Of a stretch of 64,000 bases of DNA, positions 9,333-17,882 are shown piece after piece. The stretch is from Sphingomonas zeae (GTDB lineage: Bacteria > Pseudomonadota > Alphaproteobacteria > Sphingomonadales > Sphingomonadaceae). Under the pieces are notes generated by a model. It did not search any database. It was not told the origin of the DNA and was given only the letters and a program-made list of their open reading frames with translations. The stretch covers positions 18,916 through 82,915 of the forward strand of contig NZ_JACIFA010000015.1 of assembly GCF_014197135.1 (NCBI RefSeq), read 5' to 3'. Position 1 is the first letter of the stretch; each line of letters begins with the position of its first letter. A program made the translations under genes and the position numbers.

Positions 9333-10142
9333 TCAGGCCGATCGGGACATTCCGCCGCTGTCGGTTTCGACGACGGTCGTACCCGCGGTGCGGGCGGCCT
9401 CAGCGAGCCGGGAATCGGCCCTGTCGGTGACGAGAAAGTCGACATCGCCCATGTCCCCGACCCGGACCGGCGCGGCGCGTTCCAGCTTTGAGCCGTCGAT
9501 CGCCAGCAGTACCTGCCGCGCCTGGGCGATGATCGTCTGCGACACGCGCACCTCGTCCACGTCGAAGTCGAGAAAGCTGCCGTCCGGATCAATGGCCGAC
9601 GCGCCGATCAGCGCCATGTCGACCTTGAACCCCCGGATGAAGTCCATCGCCAGCGCGCCGACCACCGCCCGGTCGCTGGCGCGCACTCGGCCTCCGGCGG
9701 CGATTACCTCGATCGAGGGGCGGCCGCCCAATATGTCGACGACGTTCAGATTGTTGGTGATGACCATAAGGTCGCGGTGATCGACCAGCGCCTTGGCGAT
9801 CGCCTCGGTGGTCGAGCCGATATTGATGAACAGGCTGGCCCCGTTGGGGACGAGCGCGGCGGCCGCCGCTCCGATCGCCGCCTTGGCGGGGGCGGCCACC
9901 GTGCGCCGTTCGGCATAGGCCAGATTGTCGGTGCCCGAGGTCACGACCGCGCCGCCGTGGACGCGCGCCAGCATCGACTGGCCCGCCAGGATGTTCAGGT
10001 CCTTGCGGATCGTCTGCGGCGTCACGCCCAGCTTGTCGGCAAGCGCATCGACGCTGACGCTGCCCGTCCGACGGGCGACGTCGAGGATCGCGGCATGGCG
10101 TGCCGCGACGATCTCCGCCGATCCGGGAGAGGGCGGCTTCAT
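9333..10142 (-). CDS. glpR: DeoR-family glycerol-3-phosphate regulon repressor GlpR
   Basis: A 269-residue DeoR-family repressor. The N-terminal helix-turn-helix (AILDVARRTGSVSVDALADKLGV, then TPQTIRKDLNIL) is followed by the sugar-phosphate-sensing DeoRC domain, including LFINIGSTTEAIAKAL, TNNLNVVDIL and VDMALIGASAI. The ATG at 10142 overlaps the glpD stop by four bases (ATGA), which selects this start over longer upstream options. Placement directly behind glpD and opposite glpK makes glycerol-3-phosphate the expected inducer. It probably represses the divergent glpD/glpK promoters and its own expression through glpD. Confidence 0.9.
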   Translation of the reverse strand: MKPPSPGSAEIVAARHAAILDVARRTGSVSVDALADKLGVTPQTIRKDLNILAGQSMLARVHGGAVVTSGTDNLAYAERRTVAAPAKAAIGAAAAALVPNGASLFINIGSTTEAIAKALVDHRDLMVITNNLNVVDILGGRPSIEVIAAGGRVRASDRAVVGALAMDFIRGFKVDMALIGASAIDPDGSFLDFDVDEVRVSQTIIAQARQVLLAIDGSKLERAAPVRVGDMGDVDFLVTDRADSRLAEAARTAGTTVVETDSGGMSRSA

Positions 10143-11644
10143 GCGACGCCCTGCTCGGCCAGATAGGCCGCCAGCCGCTCGGGCGTTTCGGGCGGCACGT
10201 GCAGGCCCAGCTTGCTGCGGCGATAGAGGATGTCCTCGACCGTCCGCGCCCATTCGGCTTTCACCAAATAATCGACCTCGGCGGTGTGCAGCCCGCCGCC
10301 CAGATCGGGTCCGAGATCACCCGTCTCCAGCATCGCATGGATACGCGTGCCATAGGCACGGGCCAGACGACGCAGCAGGGCGGGCGGCATATCCGAATGC
10401 CTAGCGGTCAGTTCGCGCAGGAAGGCGTCGAAATCCGCATCCGCCATATCCCCGCCAGGCAACGCCGCCCCGGCCGTCCATGCCCCCCCGGCCGCGGGGA
10501 AGAAGCGCGCCAACTCGCGCATCGCGTGCTCGGCGAGCTTGCGATAGGTGGTGATCTTGCCGCCGAAGATGTTGAGCATCGGCGCCCCGCTTTCCCCCTC
10601 CGCGCCCGTATCGAGGTCGAGTACATAGTCGCGCGTCACTGCCGAGGCATTGGCCGAATGATCGTCATAGAGCGGCCGAATACCGGCATAGCTCCACACG
10701 ATATCGGTTTCCCCAGTCTTCCGCGCGAAATAGCGGTTCACCGTGACGAGCAGATAATTGGTCTCCGCCGCGCTGATCGACGCCTTGGCGGGCGCGTCGG
10801 TCCAGGGTTCGTCGGTGGTGCCGACCAGCGTGAACCTGCCCTCATAGGGGATGGCGAAGACGATGCGGCGGTCGTCATTCTGGAGCATGAAGGCATGGTC
10901 GCCCTCATAGAGTTTGGGCACGATGATATGGCTGCCCTTGACCAGCCGGACGCCGCGATCGGCCCTCGCGCCGTGAGTGCGGCCGATCACGTCGGCGACC
11001 CATGGCCCTGCCGCATTGACCAGCGCGCGGGCGCGGACGGTGCGGGCCGCCCCTGCGGCTTCGATTGTCGCAACCCAGCCATCGCCCTCGCGCTTTGCAT
11101 CGACCAGCTTGGTGCGCGTCGCGATCGTCGCGCCCCGCTCGGCGGCGTCCATCGCGTTGAGCACGACGAGGCGACTATCCTCGACCCAGCAGTCCGAATA
11201 TACGAAAGCCTTGCCCTTTCGCGGCGAAAGCCCGGCGCCGAACTTCGAGCGCTCCAGCGTGACGGTGCGCGTGCCCGGCAGCTTCTCGCGACCGCCGAGA
11301 TGGTCGTAGAGAAACAGACCCAGCCGCACCATCCACGCGGGGCGCGGCGACTGGGTCTGCGGCAGGACGAAGGAGAGGGGCCAGATGATGTGCGGCGCCA
11401 TGTTCAACAGCCGCTCGCGCTCGATTAGCGCCTCTCGCACCAACCGGAACTCGCCATATTCCAGATAGCGCAGGCCGCCATGGATCAGCTTGGTCGAAGA
11501 TGAGGATGTGTGGCTCGCCAGATCGTCCTGTTCGACCAACAGCACCGACAGGCCGCGCCCGGCGGCGTCGCGCGCGATGCCTGCACCGTTGATGCCGCCG
11601 CCCACGATCAGCAGGTCGATCCTATCCATCGCGTGGTCCGTCAT
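10139..11644 (-). CDS. glpD: Aerobic glycerol-3-phosphate dehydrogenase GlpD
   Basis: FAD-dependent, membrane-associated dehydrogenase that oxidises sn-glycerol-3-phosphate to dihydroxyacetone phosphate and feeds electrons to quinone. The 501 residues match the usual length. The N-terminal Rossmann FAD motif is DLLIVGGGINGAGIARDAAGRG. The family signature SSSSTKLIHGGLRYLE lies near residue 47. The C-terminal DAO_C domain contains EVDYLVKAEWARTVEDILYRR. The start at 11644 has AGGGA eight bases upstream. It is the first gene of glpD-glpR and divergent from glpK. Its product is consumed by the triose-phosphate isomerase encoded after glpK. Confidence 0.95.
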   Translation of the reverse strand: MTDHAMDRIDLLIVGGGINGAGIARDAAGRGLSVLLVEQDDLASHTSSSSTKLIHGGLRYLEYGEFRLVREALIERERLLNMAPHIIWPLSFVLPQTQSPRPAWMVRLGLFLYDHLGGREKLPGTRTVTLERSKFGAGLSPRKGKAFVYSDCWVEDSRLVVLNAMDAAERGATIATRTKLVDAKREGDGWVATIEAAGAARTVRARALVNAAGPWVADVIGRTHGARADRGVRLVKGSHIIVPKLYEGDHAFMLQNDDRRIVFAIPYEGRFTLVGTTDEPWTDAPAKASISAAETNYLLVTVNRYFARKTGETDIVWSYAGIRPLYDDHSANASAVTRDYVLDLDTGAEGESGAPMLNIFGGKITTYRKLAEHAMRELARFFPAAGGAWTAGAALPGGDMADADFDAFLRELTARHSDMPPALLRRLARAYGTRIHAMLETGDLGPDLGGGLHTAEVDYLVKAEWARTVEDILYRRSKLGLHVPPETPERLAAYLAEQGVA

Positions 11645-11676
11645 GCCGCTTGTCCCTGTTTCTGAGCGCGTCCTTT

Positions 11677-11746
11677 GTTATACCATGTCGACGCAAAACG
11701 AAAGCATTGACGTTCATATGAAAGCGTGTGACGTTCCAAAACGAAA
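11677..11746. promoter_or_regulatory. glpD/glpK divergent control region with probable GlpR operators
   Basis: The 121-bp gap between glpD and glpK holds repeated boxes: AAAACGAAA at 11695-11703 and again at 11738-11746, a perfect TTCATATGAA palindrome at 11713-11722, and TGACGTTC twice (11708 and 11729). GAAA cores recur at 20- to 23-bp intervals, as expected for a DeoR-family repressor. Towards glpD, TATAAC (reverse strand, 11677-11682) is a candidate -10. The boxes are seen directly; assigning them to GlpR is inference. Confidence 0.5.
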
Positions 11747-11765
11747 ACAAGGAGAGGGGTGAGCG

Positions 11766-13259
11766 ATGGCGTCGCACATTCTGGTGATCGATCAGGGCAC
11801 GACCTCGACGCGCAGCATCGTGTTCGATGAACAGGCTCGCCGGGTCGCCATCGCACAGGCCGAGTTCGCGCAGCACTACCCCGCGCTGGGCTGGGTCGAG
11901 CACGACCCGGAGGATATCTGGCGCGATGCGCTGGCCACCGCGCGCAAGGCCATTGCCGAAAGCGGCGTCGCTCCGGCGCAGATCGCCGCGATCGGCATCA
12001 CCAACCAGCGCGAGACGGCGGTGGTCTGGGACCGCGCCACCGGCGAGCCGATCCACCACGCGATCGTGTGGCAGGACCGGCGCGGCACCGACCTGTGCCA
12101 GACGCTGAAGGCCGACGGCGCCGAGGACTTGGTGCGCGAGCGGACCGGCCTGCTGATCGATCCCTATTTCTCCGCGACCAAACTCGCCTGGCTGCTCGAC
12201 CATGTCGAGGGCGCGCGCGGGCGGGCTGAGCGGGGCGAACTGGCCTTCGGCACGATCGACAGCTTCCTGCTCTGGCGGCTGACCGGCGGCGCGGTGCACG
12301 CGACCGACATCACCAATGCCAGCCGTACGATGCTGTTCGACATCCATCGCGGCGTGTGGGACGCGGAACTGTGCCGGTTGCTGCGCGTGCCGATGGCGAT
12401 GCTGCCGCAGGTGCATGACAATGCGCATGTCTTCGGCACGACCGCCCCCGATCTGCTCGGTGCGGCGATCCCGATCGCGGGCATGGCGGGGGACCAGCAG
12501 GCGGCGTTGTTCGGACAGGCCTGTTTCCGACACGGCATGGCCAAGTCGACCTATGGCACCGGCTGTTTCATGCTGCTCAACACGGGCAAAACGGCGGTGG
12601 CGTCGAAGCATCGGCTGCTGACCACGCCCGCCTATCGGCTGAACGGCAGGACAACCTATGCGCTGGAGGGCTCGATCTTCGTCGCGGGCGCGGCGGTGAA
12701 GTGGCTGCGCGACGGACTGGGCGTCATCACCCATGCCAGCCAGACCGACGATCTGGCGACGCAGGTGCCTGACAGCCACGGCGTCTATATGGTCCCCGCC
12801 TTTGTCGGCATGGGCGCGCCCTATTGGGAGCCGGATGCACGCGGCGCGATCTATGGCCTGACCCTGGGCGCAAGTGCTGCGCATCTGGCGCGCGCGGCGT
12901 TGGAGTCGGTCGCCTATCAGACGATGGATCTGGCCGCGGCAATGAAGGCCGATGCGGGCGAAGGCGCCGCTATCCTGCGCGTCGATGGCGGCATGGCGGC
13001 CAATGACTGGCTGTGCCGCTTCCTGGCCAACATGATCCAGACGCCGGTCGAGCGGCCTGCCGATCTGGAGACGACGGCGCGCGGCGCGGCCTTTCATGCG
13101 GGGCTGGCGACGGGGGTCTGGTCGGGGCTCGACGCGCTGGAGAAACTTTGGTCGCGGGAGGAATGTTTCGAGCCGGGCATGGCCGAGGACGCCCGCGCAC
13201 CGTTGGTCGCCGGATGGCGCGACGCGGTGGCGCGGACGCTCGCCAAGCCCGTCGCGTGA
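11766..13259 (+). CDS. glpK: Glycerol kinase GlpK
   Basis: Phosphorylates glycerol to glycerol-3-phosphate with ATP. The 497 residues are full length for the FGGY kinase family. The N-terminal phosphate-binding motif is DQGTTSTRSIVFD. Further landmarks are the substrate region GITNQRETAVVWDRATGEPI, AIVWQDRR, and the C-terminal ATPase motif DGGMAANDWLCRFLAN. A strong ribosome site (AAGGAGAGGGG) precedes the ATG at 11766. Two bases separate its stop from tpiA. No glpF facilitator gene is present, so glycerol entry must be by another route or gene. Regulation by GlpR is likely from the shared control region. Confidence 0.96.
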   Translation: MASHILVIDQGTTSTRSIVFDEQARRVAIAQAEFAQHYPALGWVEHDPEDIWRDALATARKAIAESGVAPAQIAAIGITNQRETAVVWDRATGEPIHHAIVWQDRRGTDLCQTLKADGAEDLVRERTGLLIDPYFSATKLAWLLDHVEGARGRAERGELAFGTIDSFLLWRLTGGAVHATDITNASRTMLFDIHRGVWDAELCRLLRVPMAMLPQVHDNAHVFGTTAPDLLGAAIPIAGMAGDQQAALFGQACFRHGMAKSTYGTGCFMLLNTGKTAVASKHRLLTTPAYRLNGRTTYALEGSIFVAGAAVKWLRDGLGVITHASQTDDLATQVPDSHGVYMVPAFVGMGAPYWEPDARGAIYGLTLGASAAHLARAALESVAYQTMDLAAAMKADAGEGAAILRVDGGMAANDWLCRFLANMIQTPVERPADLETTARGAAFHAGLATGVWSGLDALEKLWSREECFEPGMAEDARAPLVAGWRDAVARTLAKPVA

Positions 13260-13261
13260 CG

Positions 13262-13984
13262 ATGGCGCTGCGGCCGCTGCTGGTCGGCAACTGGAAGATG
13301 CACGGCGATGGCCGCAACCTGCCGATCATCGCGGCGATCGGTGAGGCAGCGCAGCGGCATCCGGGCGTGGATGTCGCATTGTGCCTGCCCGCGACTCTGA
13401 TCGATCGGGCGCGGGACGCTTGTCCGGGCCTAACGATCGGAGGGCAGGACTGCCATGCCGAACCCAGCGGCGCGCATACCGGCGATATTTCCGCCCTGAT
13501 GCTGCGCGAGGCGGGCGCGTCGCTGGTCCTGCTCGGCCATAGCGAGCGGCGGCGCGATCATCACGAGGGCGATGCGCTGATCGCCGCCAAGGTGCGGGCC
13601 GCGCGGGCTGCGGGTCTGGATGTCGTGCTCTGCGTCGGGGAAACGGCCGAGGATCACGCCGCCGGTCGCTCGGCGGATGTCGTTCGGGAGCAACTGACCC
13701 GATCGCTTGCCGGGGCGAACGGGCCGGGGATTGCCATCGCCTATGAACCCGTCTGGGCGATCGGTGGCGATCGTACGCCCGAACCGACGGAGGTCGAGAT
13801 GATGGCCGGGCTGATCCGCGATACGGTTTCGGGGGTGCGTATTCTTTACGGTGGCTCGGTGACCCCCGACAACGGCGCGGCGTTGTTTGAACAGGGCGGG
13901 ATCGATGGCTTCCTCGTCGGGCGGCAGAGCCTAGACGCCGGTGCGTTCAAGGCAATCCTCACTTTGATGTTTCGCCAGCACTAA
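13262..13984 (+). CDS. tpiA: Triose-phosphate isomerase (glp-operon paralogue)
   Basis: A 240-residue TIM-barrel isomerase interconverting dihydroxyacetone phosphate and glyceraldehyde-3-phosphate. Catalytic residues are in place: Asn10 and Lys12 in NWKMH, His93 in LLGHSERR, Glu162 in AYEPVWAIGG, and the phosphate loop LYGGSVTPDN near the end. The ATG follows the glpK stop by two bases, so it is co-transcribed with glpK and completes conversion of glycerol to a glycolytic intermediate. At 240 residues it is slightly shorter than a typical housekeeping TpiA. It may be a second, glycerol-dedicated copy, or an isomerase for another triose/tetrose phosphate as in erythritol loci. Confidence 0.93.
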   Translation: MALRPLLVGNWKMHGDGRNLPIIAAIGEAAQRHPGVDVALCLPATLIDRARDACPGLTIGGQDCHAEPSGAHTGDISALMLREAGASLVLLGHSERRRDHHEGDALIAAKVRAARAAGLDVVLCVGETAEDHAAGRSADVVREQLTRSLAGANGPGIAIAYEPVWAIGGDRTPEPTEVEMMAGLIRDTVSGVRILYGGSVTPDNGAALFEQGGIDGFLVGRQSLDAGAFKAILTLMFRQH

Positions 13985-14116
13985 AATCCTCCCCGGTACG
14001 GGGAGGGGGACCATGCGAAGCATGGTGGAGGGGGAGTGCCGCAAGGGACGTCCTTTGCCGAAGCCCCCCTCCGTCAGCGCTCCGCGCTGCCACCTCCCCT
14101 TCCAGGGGAGGAAAGC
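13985..14116. repeat. Palindromic intergenic repeat R2 (subtype A)
   Basis: Lies between convergent tpiA and the histidine kinase gene. Units in order: CCTCCCC-GGTAC-GGGGAGG, a small hairpin CCATGC-GAA-GCATGG, a spacer, the arm CCCCCTCCGTC, a hairpin AGCGC-TCC-GCGCT, and CCTCCCC-TTCCA-GGGGAGG. The right part overlaps the last dozen codons of the kinase gene, so it contributes to that protein's C terminus. It is related to R4, R5 and R6. Confidence 0.8.
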
Positions 14117-15240
14117 AGCAGTTCAAAGGTCGTAACGGCGACCGGCAACAGGGTCAGTTCCCCGCCATGCGCCTGCGCGATCCGGCGGGCCAGGGTCAGG
14201 CCGATGCCGGACCCTTCGGGCTTGGTGGTGTGAAAGGGACGGAAGATCCGCGCCCGCTCCGGCGCGGCGACGCCCTGGCCGCTGTCCGACACGCGCACGA
14301 CCAGCCGCCCCGCCTCCGTCGCGACGTGGAGCGTCACCGCCGGGGCGACCGTCCCGGCCAGCGCGGCTTCGGCCGCGTTGTGGAGCAGCGCCCACAGCCC
14401 TTGCGTCATCTGGTCCCGGTCGCACCAGCCGGTCGCGCCCTCGGGCACCTCGGTCGACAGCATGACCCGGTCGCCGAAACGCTCGGCGAACAGGCGGGAC
14501 AGGTCGCCGACCAGTTCGCCCATATCCACCACCGCCCGCACCGGATCGGGCAAGCGGGCGAGCATCCGATAGGCGCGGGTGAAGCGCTCCAGCCCCTCGA
14601 TGCGCCGGGTCAGCGTTGCCAATATGCCGGGCAGCCGCGTGTCACCGCGCTCCGCCGCGACCTGCGCGCTATCGGCCAGCGAGACGATCGGCGACAGGCC
14701 GTTGAGTAGCTCATGACCGAGGATATCGATCATCTCGTTATCGGCATGGGCTTCGGCGGCGCGGCGTTCGGCTTCGATGTCGATTAGCATGACCAGCGCA
14801 CGGCCGGTGCCCGCCACCCGCTCGATCCGCCAGCTCTTTCCCTCGTGGCGTAGTCGCGTCTGGCTCACGTCGAGCAGCGCGGGCGGCGTCGGAATCACCC
14901 GGTCGTCGGTGGCGAACAGGCTGCGGCTCGCCCGGTTGATCGCCTGCGCCCGGCCCGTATCGACGCGCAGCAGCGGTAGCGGGATCTGGTCGAACAGCGC
15001 GTCCAGCGGCGGCCCGTCCGGGGCGGGACGCGTCATCTCGCCATCCCGCTCGCCGCGTCCTGAACGCGCCGCCGTCCAGCATCCCGCTCCGATCAGCCAG
15101 GCGATGCACAAGCCCGCGCCCAGGATCGATCCCAGCATCCCTTTCTGCCACGCCAGCAGCATCAACCCGCCGAGGATGGTCAACGCCAGTCCGGACAGCC
15201 CCGCCGCCAAGGCCCGGCGGCGCGACAGTTCAAAGCCCAT
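14074..15240 (-). CDS. Sensor histidine kinase (NtrY-like, two membrane segments)
   Basis: A 388-residue sensor kinase partner of the adjoining response regulator. Two N-terminal hydrophobic segments (LAAGLSGLALTILGGLMLLAW and GSILGAGLCIAWLIGAGCW) have almost no periplasmic loop, so it probably senses within the membrane or through the PAS-like region (about 75-160). The H-box is DILGHELLNGLSPIVSLAD. The ATPase domain has WALLHNAAEAAL, VSDSGQGVA and GSGIGLTLARRIAQAHGG. The ATG at 15240 overlaps the regulator stop by 11 bases, which is preferred over a longer in-frame start. The final residues (SSPGRGGGSAER) are encoded inside repeat R2, suggesting the element replaced the original 3' end. Confidence 0.88.
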   Translation of the reverse strand: MGFELSRRRALAAGLSGLALTILGGLMLLAWQKGMLGSILGAGLCIAWLIGAGCWTAARSGRGERDGEMTRPAPDGPPLDALFDQIPLPLLRVDTGRAQAINRASRSLFATDDRVIPTPPALLDVSQTRLRHEGKSWRIERVAGTGRALVMLIDIEAERRAAEAHADNEMIDILGHELLNGLSPIVSLADSAQVAAERGDTRLPGILATLTRRIEGLERFTRAYRMLARLPDPVRAVVDMGELVGDLSRLFAERFGDRVMLSTEVPEGATGWCDRDQMTQGLWALLHNAAEAALAGTVAPAVTLHVATEAGRLVVRVSDSGQGVAAPERARIFRPFHTTKPEGSGIGLTLARRIAQAHGGELTLLPVAVTTFELLLSSPGRGGGSAER

Positions 15241-16549
15241 GGCGCGCCATCCGACGATAGAGCGCACCGCGACTGAGCCCCAACGCCTGCGCGGCCTGGG
15301 TGACATTATGGTGATGCTCGATCAGGGCCGCCTCGATCATCGCACGCTCGCTTTCGTCCAGATCGAAGCTGGCGCGTGTCGAAGCGGGGGCGACGATGGC
15401 ACTGACCGGCGGCGCGAGCAGCGCGGCCTCGATCACGCCATTTTCGCCCAGCAGCAGCGCGCGCTCGATCGCGGCGGCAAGGCCGCGCGCTTCATCGGGC
15501 CAGTGTGCGGTCGCCAGCAACGCCTCGGCGGCGGGCGTGAAGCGGGGCGGGGCAAGCCCGTGGCGCTCCGCCGCGATCCGCGAGAAATGGCGGGCGAGCA
15601 GCGGCACATCTTCCTGCCGTTCGGCCAGCGCGGGGGCCATGATCTCGACCGCCGCGATCCGGCGGGCGAGCGCCGGGGTGATCGCACGCGGCTCGTCGGC
15701 GATGGCGATATAGCGATCCTCTGGCCGCAACCGGTCGAGCAGCCGGGCTTGCGCGATCTCGTCCAGCCGGTCGGGATGGCGAAGCAGCCAGCTCGTTCCG
15801 CGCTCGGCGGAGCCCAGGCGGTCCCAGGCCAGGGGATCGCGCACGTCGATCCGCGACATCGGCCGAGCCGCTGCGTTCGAGGTGGCATGAAGCGCGGCGG
15901 CGATCAGGCTGCGCCCCGCGCCCGAGGGGCCGGTGACGACGACACCCGCCATGGTCGGGCCGATGCGGCGGATCAGGTCGCGGACCTGCGCGATAGCGGG
16001 ACTGTCGCCGAGCAGACGCGCAGGTTCAGCCGTGGTATCGGGCGCTGCCGCATGGCCATGCGGCGCGGCCCGACGGCGGGCGGCCAGCTCGATCTTGGCG
16101 ATCAGCTCGGCATTGCGCCACGGCTTCATCACGAAATCCCGAGCGCCCGCCTGCATCGCGGTGACGGCCAGCCGGATGCCGCTATGCGCGGTGATGACGA
16201 TGATGCACGCGCCCGGATCGTCGGCGAGCACCCGGTCGAGCATCGCCAGCCCCTCGACGCCGTCGGTCCGCCCCGCCGCATAGTTCAGGTCGAGCAGGAT
16301 CGCGTCGTAAGCCTGCGCTGCCAGCCGGGAAAAGCCGTCTTCGGGACCCAGCGCCACGTCCAGCCGGTGTCCCGCCAGATCGATTGCGATGGCCAGGGAT
16401 TCGGCAATGCGCGGATTGTCGTCGATGAGCAGGATCGCCAGCGGGGGCGGTTCGGGGCTTGACGCATCGCCGGAGCGTCCATTTCCGGACGGTGCGTCCG
16501 AACGTGAACGGTAAGATTCGGCCGGTTCGGAAGAAAATGGCGTTTTCAT
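15230..16549 (-). CDS. NtrC-type response regulator with degenerate AAA+ domain
   Basis: A 439-residue regulator: a receiver domain (about 36-155) with phospho-acceptor Asp87 in LLDLNY and Lys142 in VMKPW, an AAA+-like region (about 178-380), and a Fis-type helix-turn-helix at the C terminus (NVTQAAQALGLSRGALYRRM). The AAA+ part is eroded. Walker A reads GPSGAGRS (207-214), with Arg in place of the essential Lys. The sigma-54-contacting GAFTGA loop is absent, while distal motifs such as LAERQEDVPLLARHF remain. It is therefore unlikely to activate sigma-54 RNA polymerase and more likely acts as a conventional DNA-binding regulator. It is divergent (42 bp) from the efflux operon it probably controls. 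Confidence 0.87.
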   Translation of the reverse strand: MKTPFSSEPAESYRSRSDAPSGNGRSGDASSPEPPPLAILLIDDNPRIAESLAIAIDLAGHRLDVALGPEDGFSRLAAQAYDAILLDLNYAAGRTDGVEGLAMLDRVLADDPGACIIVITAHSGIRLAVTAMQAGARDFVMKPWRNAELIAKIELAARRRAAPHGHAAAPDTTAEPARLLGDSPAIAQVRDLIRRIGPTMAGVVVTGPSGAGRSLIAAALHATSNAAARPMSRIDVRDPLAWDRLGSAERGTSWLLRHPDRLDEIAQARLLDRLRPEDRYIAIADEPRAITPALARRIAAVEIMAPALAERQEDVPLLARHFSRIAAERHGLAPPRFTPAAEALLATAHWPDEARGLAAAIERALLLGENGVIEAALLAPPVSAIVAPASTRASFDLDESERAMIEAALIEHHHNVTQAAQALGLSRGALYRRMARHGL

Positions 16550-16591
16550 AAGGCTTTAGGTTTTTCGGCCATCGTCGGTGACACTCGACCC

Positions 16592-17872
16592 ATGATGACC
16601 GAACAACCCGTACACGCAAGCGCTTCGCCGGGGGCGGGAATGGACCGTCGGATCGCGCGGAAGCCCGTGCCCTGGTGGCGCCGCCGCCCCGTGGTGATCG
16701 CCGTGCTGCTGGCGATCGGCGCGGTTCTAGTCTGGCGGATGCTGCCCGCCGCCGGATCGACCGACATTGCCGCCGCCAATATCGAGACGGGCGAGGTCAC
16801 GCGCGCCGCTTTCGACGACTATCTGCCGGTGCGCGCCACCGTCACGCCGCGCATCACCACGCTGGTCGGCGTGCTTTCGGGCGGACAGGTGGAAAAGCTG
16901 CTGGCGCAGGACGGGCAGACGGTGACTGAGGGACAGCCGCTCGCCACCCTGGCCAATCCACAGTTGAAGCTGGACGTGCTGACCCGTGAGGCGCAGATCG
17001 CCAGCCAGCTGGGTGGCGTGGCGAGCGAAGGGCTCGGCATCGAGCGCAACAAGCTCGATCGGGCGGGCCAGGTGGCGCAGGCCGAATATGACCTCATCAA
17101 AGCGCGCCGCGATCTGGGCATTCGCCGCCAGCTTCACGATCAGGGCTTTTTGTCGGATGCGGGCGTGAAGAGCTTCGAGGAAGAGGCCGCCTATCAGGAA
17201 AAGCGCCTCGCCCAGTTGAAGTCGGGCCGTGCGACCGAGGCACGGATCACCGCCACCCAGTCGGCGCGGCTGAACGATACGCAGGCGCGGCTGTCGGGCA
17301 ATCTGGCGGCGGTGCGCGCGGGCCTGGAGGCGTTGACCATCCGCGCGCCAGCGAACGGGCGGCTGACCAACTTCACCATCCAGCCGGGCCAGACGCTGAA
17401 GCCCGGCGATCCGGCCGGGCAGGTCGACAGCGAGGGCTCTTGGAAGCTGGTCGCGCAGGTCGACGAATATTATCTCGGCCGCGTCGCGGTGGGGCAGAAG
17501 GCGACAACGTCGGACGGCGCAGGGCTGACCGTGTCGAAAGTGCTGCCCGCCGTGAAGGACGGGCGGTTCCAGGTAGAGTTGACCTTCGACAAAGCCCCCA
17601 CAGGCCTCAATCGCGGGCAGACGATCGACATCCGCATCACGCTGGGTGCCGCGAGCCGGGCGGTGATCGCGCCGGTCGGCGGCTGGCTGGAGGCGGGGGG
17701 CAGTTCCGCCTTCGTGCTCGACCCCGACGGCGCCCATGCCCGCCGCCGATCGGTCCGCATCGGCCGCCGCAATCCCGAACAAGTGGAGATCCTCTCCGGC
17801 CTCAATCCCGGCGAGCGCATCGTCATCAGCAACACATCGTCCGTGAAGGGCGACATACTGAACATCCGATAA
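16592..17872 (+). CDS. HlyD/MacA-type periplasmic adaptor subunit of ABC efflux system
   Basis: A 426-residue membrane-fusion protein linking an inner-membrane ABC transporter to a TolC-type channel. It has one N-terminal membrane anchor (VVIAVLLAIGAVLVW, about 34-48), a biotinyl-lipoyl half-motif (GGQVEKLLAQDGQTVTEGQPL near 100), a long coiled-coil hairpin (about 130-230), a second lipoyl half (IRAPANGRLTNFTIQPGQTL), and beta-barrel and proximal domains. Tandem ATGs at 16592 and 16595 are both possible starts. It is the first gene of a five-gene operon and divergent from the response regulator. Export substrate unknown. Confidence 0.9.
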   Translation: MMTEQPVHASASPGAGMDRRIARKPVPWWRRRPVVIAVLLAIGAVLVWRMLPAAGSTDIAAANIETGEVTRAAFDDYLPVRATVTPRITTLVGVLSGGQVEKLLAQDGQTVTEGQPLATLANPQLKLDVLTREAQIASQLGGVASEGLGIERNKLDRAGQVAQAEYDLIKARRDLGIRRQLHDQGFLSDAGVKSFEEEAAYQEKRLAQLKSGRATEARITATQSARLNDTQARLSGNLAAVRAGLEALTIRAPANGRLTNFTIQPGQTLKPGDPAGQVDSEGSWKLVAQVDEYYLGRVAVGQKATTSDGAGLTVSKVLPAVKDGRFQVELTFDKAPTGLNRGQTIDIRITLGAASRAVIAPVGGWLEAGGSSAFVLDPDGAHARRRSVRIGRRNPEQVEILSGLNPGERIVISNTSSVKGDILNIR

Positions 17873-17882
17873 GGGGAGCATC

